Shown: one piece after another, positions 8,047-15,888 of the stretch
Layout: every line of letters starts with the position of its first letter
Numbering within the stretch: the stretch's first letter is position 1
Origin: Viridibacillus sp050278625
GTDB lineage: Bacteria; Bacillota; Bacilli; Bacillales_A; Planococcaceae
NCBI RefSeq assembly: GCF_050278625.1
Contig: NZ_JBNNTI010000001.1
Coordinates: forward strand, 62,001 to 126,000
Length of the DNA stretch: 64,000 bases
Direction of reading: 5' to 3'
Notes under the pieces: model-generated
The model's input: the letters and a program-made list of their open reading frames with translations, nothing else
Databases searched by the model: none
What the model was told of the DNA's origin: nothing
Program-made: the position numbers and the translations under genes

Positions 8047-10662
8047 GTGGGGCAAGAAATTAATTCTCGGGGACAAAGAAGGAAAATGCGAGAACAACAA
8101 AAGAAACAAAAAAAACCAATGAAAGTTTGGCTTAAACGTCTTTTAATAGCAGTAGTATCAATAGGTATTGTTTTATTTATAGCAGGTGCTGCTACATTTG
8201 CATATTATGCAGCTACTTCACCTGACCTAGATGAAGAATTATTAAAGGATCCTGTATCATCGCAATTCTACGATTCTGACGGCAAAGTATTTTATACAAT
8301 GGGGTTAGAAAAACGTGAACATGTAGCTTATGAAGACATTCCTAAGGAAATGCGCGACGCTATTTTAGCGACAGAAGATGTTCGTTTCTTTAGCCATCAC
8401 GGGATTGACTTTTACCGCCTTGGAGGAGCTGTTCTAGCCAATTTACGAAAAGGCTTTGGAGCACAAGGTGCGAGTACATTAACCCAACAAGTTATTAAAA
8501 ACTCATTTTTACAAAATGAAAAAACAATTAAGCGTAAAGCTCAAGAAGCATATTTATCCATCCAATTAGAGCGGGAATACTCTAAAGAAGAGATTTTCGA
8601 AATGTACTTTAACAAAGTATTAATGTCCGGACGTATTTATGGATATGGAACAGCATCAAAATATTTCTATGGGAAAGATTTAAAAAATCTTAAATTAGAA
8701 GAAATGGCTCTTCTTGCTGGTATGTCTCAACTACCAAACGCCTATAATCCATTCAAATATCCGGAAAATGCTGAGAAACGTCGAAACACAGTTTTAGCAT
8801 TAATGTACAAACATAAGAAAATTACAAAAGAACAAATGGATAAAGCAAAATCTGTTAAAGTTGAAGTTGGTTTATTACCTGAAAATAAACGTAAAACAGC
8901 ATCAACGTCAAAATATGACGCATTTATCGATGTAGTCTTAAAAGAACTTGCTGAAAATGGTGATGGGAAATCATTAGAAGAAGGTATTAAAGTCTATACA
9001 ACATTAGATTCTTCTGCTCAAAAAATTGTAGAGACTACTATGAACTCAGATATATTCCCTACAAAAGATATTAAATCTGGAATGGCAGTAGTTGATACTG
9101 AAACTGGGGCGATTGCAGCAATTGGTGGTGGACGTAATTATGGTCCTGAACGTGGTTTAAACTATGCTGAGGCTATTAAAAACCAACCTGGTTCTACAAT
9201 GAAACCAATTATGGATTATGGTCCTGCCATTGAAAATTTAAAATATTCTACAGGACAAACTATTACCGATGACAAAATGTTCTACACCGGCAGCACAAAA
9301 CAAATCAATAACGTTGATAGATTGTATAAAGGTGATATAACTCTTCGCGAGGCCCTTTATACTTCTCGTAACGTACCTGCAGTAAAACTTTTAAAAGAAG
9401 TGGGTACAGATAAAGCGAAGAAATTTATTAGTAATCTAGGAGTCGAAGCAGACGAAATTTATGAATCCGATGCAATCGGCGGTGGTAAAATAAGCTTATC
9501 CCCAATTGAGATGGCAGGAGCATATGCTGCATTTGGGAATAACGGTATTTACACTAAACCACATTCGATTAAGAAAATTGTCTATCGTGATGGAAAAACT
9601 GCAAAATCGTATACACCGGATCCAACACCTGCAATGAATGATTACACTGCTTATATGGTTACTGATATGCTGCGTGATGTAGTTGGTTCAAAATACGATG
9701 CGCCTGGTACTGCTGCAGCTATTCCAGGCTTAGATATTGCTGGTAAAACAGGTACTACAAACTACGGTGCTGATGAATTCCAAAAATATAACCTACCTGA
9801 ATCTTCAGTTCCAGATTCCTGGTTTGCCGGTTATTCAAGTAAGTATTCCATTTCTGTATGGAGTGGCTATACAAACCGTAAAGATCCAATTACTACAACA
9901 GATGAACGATTATTGCCACAAAGATTATTTAAAACAGTCATGAGTCAAATTTCAGCGAATACAACAACACCTAACTTTAAGAAACCAAATTCAGTTGTAG
10001 AAGCTAAAATTGTGAAAGGTTCAAAACCGTTACAATTAGCAAGTTCAAGTACACCTGCTGATAGAACAGCTACTGAATTATTCGTTAAAGGAACAATACC
10101 TACAAATACTGCTCCTGTTGAAAAAGAAGTAGAAGAGCTGATAGCACCTACTGACTTAAAAGCAACATTCGATGATGAGGCTAATGCGATCAACTTAACT
10201 TGGGCTCATAAACCACCTAAAGATAAAAGTGTAAATTTCGAAGTTTCAGTGTCAGTAGATGGTGGCGGTAATCAGAAGCTAACACAAACGAGTGATAAGG
10301 CGTACACATATGGAACGCCGCAAGATGGTAAAACATATGTCTTCTCTATCGTAGCAGTCGCAGATAATGAGAGGAGTGCTCCTGCATCAACATCCATTCA
10401 GATTCAGGCGGCACCTCCTGATGAAGATGAAGTAACACCTCCTGATGAAACTGAACAACCTGAAGTTCCTGTTACACCTGAAAAACCTACAGAAGGTGAA
10501 AACGGCGGTAATCAGAATGGTAATAACAACCCTGATAACGGTAGTCCGCCTGAAGATAATAACGAGGCTATAAGACCTGATGAAGATGAAGATGAAGAAG
10601 ATGTCGATACAAATGCCACCGATGATGACACTAGAAATGATAATAATAATAACCAACAATAA
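8047..10662 (+). CDS. ponA: Class A penicillin-binding protein PBP1A/1B
   Basis: 871 aa bifunctional peptidoglycan glycosyltransferase/transpeptidase. Seen: basic cytoplasmic N-terminus, membrane anchor (about 29-53), GT51 domain with EDVRFFSHHGIDF (about 110) and GASTLTQQVIKN, transpeptidase with SxxK as STMK (about 382), SRN as the SxN motif, and KTGT (about 566). The C-terminal part holds a fibronectin type III-like domain (about 695-790) and a Pro/Glu/Asn/Asp-rich low-complexity tail ending in an Asn/Asp run. Start is GTG 8047, with GAGGAG upstream. It ends at a bidirectional terminator. Confidence 0.96.
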   Translation: MGQEINSRGQRRKMREQQKKQKKPMKVWLKRLLIAVVSIGIVLFIAGAATFAYYAATSPDLDEELLKDPVSSQFYDSDGKVFYTMGLEKREHVAYEDIPKEMRDAILATEDVRFFSHHGIDFYRLGGAVLANLRKGFGAQGASTLTQQVIKNSFLQNEKTIKRKAQEAYLSIQLEREYSKEEIFEMYFNKVLMSGRIYGYGTASKYFYGKDLKNLKLEEMALLAGMSQLPNAYNPFKYPENAEKRRNTVLALMYKHKKITKEQMDKAKSVKVEVGLLPENKRKTASTSKYDAFIDVVLKELAENGDGKSLEEGIKVYTTLDSSAQKIVETTMNSDIFPTKDIKSGMAVVDTETGAIAAIGGGRNYGPERGLNYAEAIKNQPGSTMKPIMDYGPAIENLKYSTGQTITDDKMFYTGSTKQINNVDRLYKGDITLREALYTSRNVPAVKLLKEVGTDKAKKFISNLGVEADEIYESDAIGGGKISLSPIEMAGAYAAFGNNGIYTKPHSIKKIVYRDGKTAKSYTPDPTPAMNDYTAYMVTDMLRDVVGSKYDAPGTAAAIPGLDIAGKTGTTNYGADEFQKYNLPESSVPDSWFAGYSSKYSISVWSGYTNRKDPITTTDERLLPQRLFKTVMSQISANTTTPNFKKPNSVVEAKIVKGSKPLQLASSSTPADRTATELFVKGTIPTNTAPVEKEVEELIAPTDLKATFDDEANAINLTWAHKPPKDKSVNFEVSVSVDGGGNQKLTQTSDKAYTYGTPQDGKTYVFSIVAVADNERSAPASTSIQIQAAPPDEDEVTPPDETEQPEVPVTPEKPTEGENGGNQNGNNNPDNGSPPEDNNEAIRPDEDEDEEDVDTNATDDDTRNDNNNNQQ

Positions 10663-10669
10663 CATTATG

Positions 10670-10709
10670 AAAAAAGCAGCAATCTCCAATGGAAGATTGC
10701 TGCTTTTTC
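10670..10709. terminator. Bidirectional terminator between ponA and ypoC
   Basis: An 11-bp perfect stem (AGCAGCAATCT, loop, AGATTGCTGCT) is flanked by A-run and T-run, so it can end both ponA (+) and the convergent ypoC transcript (-). Confidence 0.9.
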
Positions 10710-11058
10710 ATTTTTTAAGACGTAAACGCGCCATTCTCTTTTTAGTCTCAATAAACAATTCATCCAGTTGACGATAACATGCATACTGCCCTGGTCTTCC
10801 TTTAATGAATTGCAAACGTTCAGCGCCATTAATCGGCAAAGCCTCATATTCATCTGTTAATAGAATGTTCTCTGTTTTACAATTGGATGCGATTACTATA
10901 AAAGATTCATATAATTCGATACCTTTTTGCATAATATCTTTTGCTTTGCCATCACGGGCTGCATGTGAACTATGGATTTCTGCTCGTAATATCTCCCAGG
11001 CTTCTAGCCATAGATTAACTTGTTCTTTTGAGATAGCATCTTTTCGGCATTCTATCAT
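10708..11058 (-). CDS. ypoC: YpoC-like protein
   Basis: 116 aa, soluble, highly charged C-terminus (KKRMARLRLKK). It occupies the same position as B. subtilis ypoC, immediately after nth, and overlaps the nth stop by 4 nt (ATGA-type coupling). The family has no established function. Tryptophan-rich start (VNLWLEAWEILRAEIHSSHA) and no recognizable catalytic motif. Confidence 0.65.
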   Translation of the reverse strand: MIECRKDAISKEQVNLWLEAWEILRAEIHSSHAARDGKAKDIMQKGIELYESFIVIASNCKTENILLTDEYEALPINGAERLQFIKGRPGQYACYRQLDELFIETKKRMARLRLKK

Positions 11059-11714
11059 CGCTTTACAAGACCTTTCTTTTCACGTTTCTGCCCTTCTCTA
11101 CAAACGTCAAAAAGTGGGCATACTTGGCATTGCGGATTTTGTGCTTTACAGTGATAACGTCCAAAGAAAATTAGCTGATGATGCGTTTTCGACCATTTTT
11201 CGATAGGAGTTTTTTTCATAACTGTATCTTCAACTTGTAAAACGGAATCTTTCCAACGGCATAGACCTAAACGTTTCGCAACTCGTTCGACATGTGTATC
11301 GACTGCAAGTGCTGGAACATCAAACGCGACGGATAAAACAACATTCGCTGTTTTTCGCCCAACACCCGGTAATGTAACAAGCAGTTCTCTGTTCGCAGGG
11401 ATCTCCCCGTTAAATTCTGTCAATAGAATATGACACAGTTTTTGAATATTATTCGCCTTACTTCGGAACAAACCAATAGAGCGAATATCTTGTTCTAGCT
11501 CTTCTAAAGGTACTGCTAAATAATCTTCTGGCGTTTTGTATTTTTGAAACAATACGGCAGTAACTTTATTTACTAGAACGTCTGTACATTGGGCAGATAG
11601 TAATGTGGCTATCGTTAATTCGAAAGGATTATCATGTACTAGCTCGCAATGAGCTTCAGGAAACATCTTCTCCATTTCCTCTAAGCAATAATCCCATTGT
11701 TTCTTCGTTAGCAT
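11055..11714 (-). CDS. nth: Endonuclease III (DNA glycosylase/AP lyase)
   Basis: 219 aa. Removes oxidised pyrimidines and cleaves the abasic strand. Seen: helix-hairpin-helix LPGVGRKTANVVL, with the catalytic lysine in GRKTAN, the catalytic aspartate in AVDTHVERVAKRLGL, and the C-terminal 4Fe-4S ligands spaced C-x6-C-x2-C-x5-C (CKAQNPQCQVCPLFDVC). It sits between dnaD and ypoC as in B. subtilis; the start is 10 nt from the dnaD stop. Confidence 0.95.
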   Translation of the reverse strand: MLTKKQWDYCLEEMEKMFPEAHCELVHDNPFELTIATLLSAQCTDVLVNKVTAVLFQKYKTPEDYLAVPLEELEQDIRSIGLFRSKANNIQKLCHILLTEFNGEIPANRELLVTLPGVGRKTANVVLSVAFDVPALAVDTHVERVAKRLGLCRWKDSVLQVEDTVMKKTPIEKWSKTHHQLIFFGRYHCKAQNPQCQVCPLFDVCREGQKREKKGLVKR

Positions 11715-11724
11715 GTGTACCTCC

Positions 11725-12441
11725 CTATTCGCGTTCTTCTAACCAATTGTAGAATGGCACTTTTTTGGTTTGTTGTGGTTCAATCTGTTGTGATCTTGCG
11801 GGTACTGAGTTTTGACGGAAATTTTGAGCCAATTTTTCAGCGTCTTGAGGTGTTTTGACATTTTTCTTTTTCCATTCAAACAAAATGCGATCCACATAGC
11901 GTAAGCTTAGTTTTTGTGATAAGACAGCTTCAATTAATGCTTTACGAATCACTTCTGGAGAATGACCATCTTGATCTAACCACATTGAAATTGTTTCGGT
12001 TTCCATTGGTGATAGAAATCGGCCAAATTCTTGTTCAAATAAATTGAATAGCTCTCCCTCTTTTAACTTGGAGCTATCCTCTACATTTTTAACTTTTTTC
12101 TCTGTTATACAGTCTACTAATCGCGCCCATAATGGTTGTAAGTTAAAGGTTTCAAACAATACACCCAGCTCGTCCACTTTTTGCAAAATTTCTATAAAGC
12201 CTTTTTGCATTAGTCGTTGTAAACTAGAGGCTATTTCATCCTCGGTTATTTGCATTCGATTCGCAATGTCTGTTGGTATTGGAAATTCATTTCCTTCTTC
12301 ATGAAATGCAGTTAAATGCATAATAAGCATGGCATCTAAATCTTTGATGCCTAACTCCTTATAAAACTTAAAAAAAAGCTGAGAAATGGAAACATTCCCC
12401 TGCTCAATCCAAATTCGGAGTCGATCAGCTTCGTTCGTCAT
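11725..12441 (-). CDS. dnaD: DNA replication initiation protein DnaD
   Basis: 238 aa. DnaD helps load the DnaB/DnaI helicase at oriC and at restart sites. Seen: N-terminal winged-helix region (about 1-110, with ISQLFFKFYKELGIKDLDAM) and the C-terminal DnaD/DnaB2 domain (about 125-200) containing FGRFLSPMETETISMWLD and ALSLRYVDRIL-like helix. A flexible Gln-rich tail follows and ends FYNWLEERE. Start ATG 12441 follows AAGGGGAG. Confidence 0.92.
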   Translation of the reverse strand: MTNEADRLRIWIEQGNVSISQLFFKFYKELGIKDLDAMLIMHLTAFHEEGNEFPIPTDIANRMQITEDEIASSLQRLMQKGFIEILQKVDELGVLFETFNLQPLWARLVDCITEKKVKNVEDSSKLKEGELFNLFEQEFGRFLSPMETETISMWLDQDGHSPEVIRKALIEAVLSQKLSLRYVDRILFEWKKKNVKTPQDAEKLAQNFRQNSVPARSQQIEPQQTKKVPFYNWLEERE

Positions 12442-12471
12442 TATCGAACTCCCCTTTTTTGTCTGTAAATT

Positions 12472-12509
12472 AACAAGAAGAATCGCAATAAATTGCGCTT
12501 CTTCTTGTT
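12472..12509. repeat. Long hairpin between asnS and dnaD
   Basis: Arms 12472-12489 and 12492-12509 pair over 11 bp (AACAAGAAGAA with its complement), one mismatch and 6 bp around a 2-nt loop. In the direction of transcription (minus) there is no clean T-run after it, so it is not a standard terminator; it may end asnS imperfectly or protect or process the dnaD message. Confidence 0.6.
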
Positions 12510-12550
12510 AGGTTTATTGATTGGTTTTACTACAGTGATGAAAATATCCA

Positions 12551-12606
12551 GGCCTTATCTAAGGCCCGCATGACATGGGCATACAACCGTTGCGGCAGGA
12601 CGCCGC
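12551..12606 (-). other. asnS 3' untranslated hairpins
   Basis: Two short GC-rich hairpins lie between the asnS stop and the hairpin before dnaD: GCGGC with GCCGC at 12592-12606 and GGCCTTA with TAAGGCC at 12551-12566. The second is followed on the minus strand by TGGATATTTTC, so it could be a weak terminator. Confidence 0.4.
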
Positions 12607-12636
12607 GAACTTATGTTGCCTTCCTTTGTACTTTAA

Positions 12637-13932
12637 TCAAGGATATAGTCTATTTAGTAAACGTGGGAATGGAATTGATTCACGTACGTGTTCTGCTCCT
12701 GAAATCCAAGCCACTGTTCTTTCTAAGCCAAGACCGAAACCTGAGTGTGGTACTGATCCTTGTTGACGAAGATCAAGGTACCAAGCATATGCACTTTCAT
12801 CTAAGTCATGTTCTTTTAAACGCTGTTTCATTAACTCATAGTCATGTACACGTTCAGAACCACCAATGATTTCACCGTATCCTTCTGGTGCAATTAAATC
12901 TGCACATAATACAACATCATCACGGTCTGGGTGAGGTTGCATGTAGAACGGTTTAATACCTACTGGGTAGCACGTGATAAAGACTGGTTTATCATAATGT
13001 TCAGCAATTGCTGTTTCGTGAGGTGCACCAAAATCCTCTCCCCACTCGATGTCATCGAAGCCTTTCTCATGTAAAAGTTTGATTGCATCATCATAAGAAA
13101 TACGTGGGAATGGTGCTTGAATATGTTCTAATTTAGATGTATCACGACCTAAACGTTCTAGTTCGATTTTGCAATTTTTAAGAACTGATTGCACGATGTA
13201 AGAAACATATTGTTCTTGTACTTCTAAGCTTTCATCGTGTTCAACAAAAGCCATTTCCGGTTCAATCATCCAGAACTCGATTAAGTGACGACGAGTTTTT
13301 GATTTTTCTGCACGGAATGTTGGACCAAATGAGAATACTTTTCCTAGTGCCATTGCAGCTGCTTCCATATATAATTGGCCGGATTGAGAAAGGTATGCAT
13401 CTTGATCGAAATATTTTGTATGGAACAGTTCAGATGTTCCTTCAGGAGCTGAGCCTGTTAGAATCGGTGGGTCTACTTTTGTAAAACCATTATTGTTGAA
13501 GAATTCGTAAGTAGCACGGATGATTTCATTACGAACTTTCATAATAGCGTGTTGTTTACGAGAACGTAACCATAAGTGACGGTTGTCCATTAGGAACTCA
13601 ATACCATGCTCTTTAGGCGTGATTGGGTAATTATGTGCTTCAGCAATAACTTCAATTTCTTTTACTTGAAGCTCATATCCAAATGCCGAGCGTTCGTCTT
13701 TTGTTACTTCCCCTACTACATATAAAGATGATTCTTGATGTAAACCTTTAGCCGTTATAAATACTTCTTCTGCAACGTCAGCTTTTACGACTACGCCTTG
13801 GACAAATCCTGAACCATCACGTAATTGTAAAAATGCTATTTTACCGCTTGAGCGTTTGTTTGCAAGCCAAACACCTAGTTTAACTGTTTCGCCAACGTAG
13901 TTTGACATGTCTTGAATGCGAATTTTTTTCAT
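12637..13932 (-). CDS. asnS: Asparaginyl-tRNA synthetase
   Basis: 431 aa class II aminoacyl-tRNA synthetase. Seen: N-terminal OB anticodon-binding fold (about 1-110), motif 2 region FRAEKSKTRRHLIEFWMIEPEM, and motif 3 GFGLGLERTVAW. Start ATG 13932 has AGGAGG correctly spaced; the frame extends 8 codons further upstream without signal. It follows aspB in the same direction, as in B. subtilis. No T-box leader is present: only about 70 nt separate the two genes. Confidence 0.96.
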   Translation of the reverse strand: MKKIRIQDMSNYVGETVKLGVWLANKRSSGKIAFLQLRDGSGFVQGVVVKADVAEEVFITAKGLHQESSLYVVGEVTKDERSAFGYELQVKEIEVIAEAHNYPITPKEHGIEFLMDNRHLWLRSRKQHAIMKVRNEIIRATYEFFNNNGFTKVDPPILTGSAPEGTSELFHTKYFDQDAYLSQSGQLYMEAAAMALGKVFSFGPTFRAEKSKTRRHLIEFWMIEPEMAFVEHDESLEVQEQYVSYIVQSVLKNCKIELERLGRDTSKLEHIQAPFPRISYDDAIKLLHEKGFDDIEWGEDFGAPHETAIAEHYDKPVFITCYPVGIKPFYMQPHPDRDDVVLCADLIAPEGYGEIIGGSERVHDYELMKQRLKEHDLDESAYAWYLDLRQQGSVPHSGFGLGLERTVAWISGAEHVRESIPFPRLLNRLYP

Positions 13933-13962
13933 ATAAACCTCCTGCATTTTAAACAATTTTGC

Positions 13963-13993
13963 AGACTGCCTAGAAATAGACAGTCTGCTTTAT
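13963..13993. terminator. Hairpin between aspB and asnS
   Basis: GCAGACTG and CAGTCTGC form a stem. On the plus strand a T-rich run follows; on the minus strand, the direction of aspB-asnS, it is followed by AAAATTGTTT. It is therefore more likely a processing or weak attenuation element than a strong terminator. Confidence 0.5.
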
Positions 13994-14003
13994 TGTTAGA
14001 ATA

Positions 14004-15197
14004 TTAATCTTGCCATTTAGATTTAACGAATTTATCCATACGAGAAACAGCTTCTTCTAATGAATCAAGTGAAGTTGCATAAGAAAGACGAATTGTTTTT
14101 TCTGCACCAAAGCCAGAACCAGGAATGACTGCAACATTTGCTTCTTCTAATAAAGCTTTCGCAAATGAATCAACAGATTCATAACCTGTTTTAGCTGCCG
14201 CCTCTGATACATCTGGTAGTAAGTAAAACGCACCTTCTGGTTTCAACACATGGAAGCCAGGGATTGCATTTAATTTTGGATAAATTTCTGTTAAACGTGA
14301 TTCAAATGCTTGTCGCATTTCTTCTACTGTATCTTGAGGCCCATTGTAAGCCTCAATTGTTGCATATTGTGCAGTAGTTGTTGCATTAGAAGTTGAATGA
14401 CTAGCTAAGTCTGTCATCGCTTTAATGATTTCACTATTACCTGCTGCATAACCAATACGCCATCCTGTCATAGAGTGAGATTTGGCTACTCCATTAATCA
14501 CCATTGTACGTGCTTTTATGCTATCTGAAAGTTGTGCGATTGAGAAATGTTTAATCCCATTATAAACAAGTTTTTCGTAAATTTCGTCTGACACGATTAG
14601 AATATCCGCTTCTTCACAAACTGCAGCAATTTCAGCCAATTCTTCTTTTGTATAAACCATACCAGTAGGGTTACTTGGTGAGTTTAAAATAAGTGCACGT
14701 GTTTTATCAGTAATAGCACCGCGAAGTTGTTCAGCTGTTACTTTATATTGTTGCTCTGCTGTAGCTTCTAAATGTACAGGTACACCGCCAGCTAATTTCA
14801 CTTGTTCTGGATAACTTACCCAATAAGGAATTGGGATAATAACTTCATCTCCAGGGTTTAATATCACTTGGAACAAAGTATAAAGGACATGTTTCGCACC
14901 TACACCTACCATAATTTCTTTTGGAGCGTACGTAAGATTATTGTCTCTTTCTAATTTAGCAATAATAGCTTGTTTTAATGCTGGTAGACCTCCAGCAGGT
15001 GTGTATTTGGTGAAACCTTTCATCATAGAGTCTGTTGCTGCATCTAAGATGTTTTTTGGTGTGTTAAAATCAGGTTCACCCGCGCCTAATCCAATAACAT
15101 CCATACCTTGATCCTTCAATTCTTTTGCTTTTGCTGTAATTGCTAAAGTCGTTGAAGGTGTTAATGTTTTTACACGGTCTGCTAAATACTGTTTCAA
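14004..15197 (-). CDS. aspB: Aspartate aminotransferase (class I PLP enzyme)
   Basis: 397 aa. Transfers the amino group between aspartate and 2-oxoglutarate, linking oxaloacetate and aspartate pools next to asnS and upstream of the aspartate-using pan pathway. Seen: GAGEPDFNTP near the N-terminus, NSPSNPTG, SDEIYEKLVY, and the PLP-lysine segment VAKSHSMTGWRIGY. Context ypmB-aspB-asnS is the B. subtilis order. Confidence 0.95.
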   Translation of the reverse strand: MKQYLADRVKTLTPSTTLAITAKAKELKDQGMDVIGLGAGEPDFNTPKNILDAATDSMMKGFTKYTPAGGLPALKQAIIAKLERDNNLTYAPKEIMVGVGAKHVLYTLFQVILNPGDEVIIPIPYWVSYPEQVKLAGGVPVHLEATAEQQYKVTAEQLRGAITDKTRALILNSPSNPTGMVYTKEELAEIAAVCEEADILIVSDEIYEKLVYNGIKHFSIAQLSDSIKARTMVINGVAKSHSMTGWRIGYAAGNSEIIKAMTDLASHSTSNATTTAQYATIEAYNGPQDTVEEMRQAFESRLTEIYPKLNAIPGFHVLKPEGAFYLLPDVSEAAAKTGYESVDSFAKALLEEANVAVIPGSGFGAEKTIRLSYATSLDSLEEAVSRMDKFVKSKWQD

Positions 15198-15215
15198 GTT
15201 AATCTTCCCCTTTTT

Positions 15216-15698
15216 TTACAAGTTCAAAATACGCTTCCACCACTGTCCATTTTCGAACAGAATATAAACGTAATTTAGTTTATCCTCTTGATTAAGATAC
15301 GTAATTTCCCAAACGACACCGGGCTCTTCTATTCCTAGTTTTATATGAAGTATTTCTTTCACGTCATCCTTTTTGGACACAACAGAAAGTGCTTCTTTTT
15401 CAGAAGTACCTTCCTCCATTAAAACTTCTTTTAGCTTTGCCTTACTATCATCTTTTGGAACAAACACAGCCTTTTTCTTTCCTGCCTTATCTGTTCCTAA
15501 AACCGTAACAAACGGTTTCTTACCGTTATACACATATGTATCGGTGACAGTCGCTAGCTTATTTGCTTCAAGCACAACTTGCTTCGCGTCTTTCTCCGAG
15601 CTGTAAAACGGTGAATAAGATTTCCAAGCAACTATAACGACAATTGATAACGACAGGATTAACAAAAATATCGTAAAGAACTTGATCCAATTTTTCAT
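15216..15698 (-). CDS. ypmB: YpmB-like membrane-anchored protein (DUF5590/PepSY-like)
   Basis: 160 aa. One N-terminal membrane segment (about 8-26) and an extracytoplasmic region with a PepSY-like fold pattern, ending in WEITYLNQEDKLNYVYILFENGQWWKR. The function is not established. It is 18 nt upstream of aspB in the same direction. Confidence 0.78.
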   Translation of the reverse strand: MKNWIKFFTIFLLILSLSIVVIVAWKSYSPFYSSEKDAKQVVLEANKLATVTDTYVYNGKKPFVTVLGTDKAGKKKAVFVPKDDSKAKLKEVLMEEGTSEKEALSVVSKKDDVKEILHIKLGIEEPGVVWEITYLNQEDKLNYVYILFENGQWWKRILNL

Positions 15699-15707
15699 TA
15701 TATCACC

Positions 15708-15866
15708 TTACGTTTCATTTATCATGAAGATAGGCTTCATAATGCCTTCATTTAAATGCGTTAACTCTAACATCGAATTGGTTAATCTTGACGCATTTTC
15801 TAGTTGACTGAAGCTCGGCTGAAAACATATCTTAATAGCTGATCGTACTTCAAATTGCCTTTTCAT
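15708..15866 (-). CDS. Small ORF at the ypmA position
   Basis: 52 aa, starting MKRQFEVRSAIKICFQPSFS and ending MKPIFMINET. It lies exactly where B. subtilis has ypmA, between dinG and ypmB, and has similar size. Resemblance to the YpmA/DUF4264 family is limited to length and the opening -FEVRSAIKI- pattern, so the name is withheld. The ribosome binding site (AGCAGGT) is moderate. Confidence 0.55.
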   Translation of the reverse strand: MKRQFEVRSAIKICFQPSFSQLENASRLTNSMLELTHLNEGIMKPIFMINET

Positions 15867-15888
15867 ATGATCGACCTGCTTTCTATCC

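Noticed and set aside
10387..10771. ORFs overlapping the 3' end of ponA
   Set aside because: Produced by the low-complexity GAT/AAT-rich tail; no ribosome binding sites.
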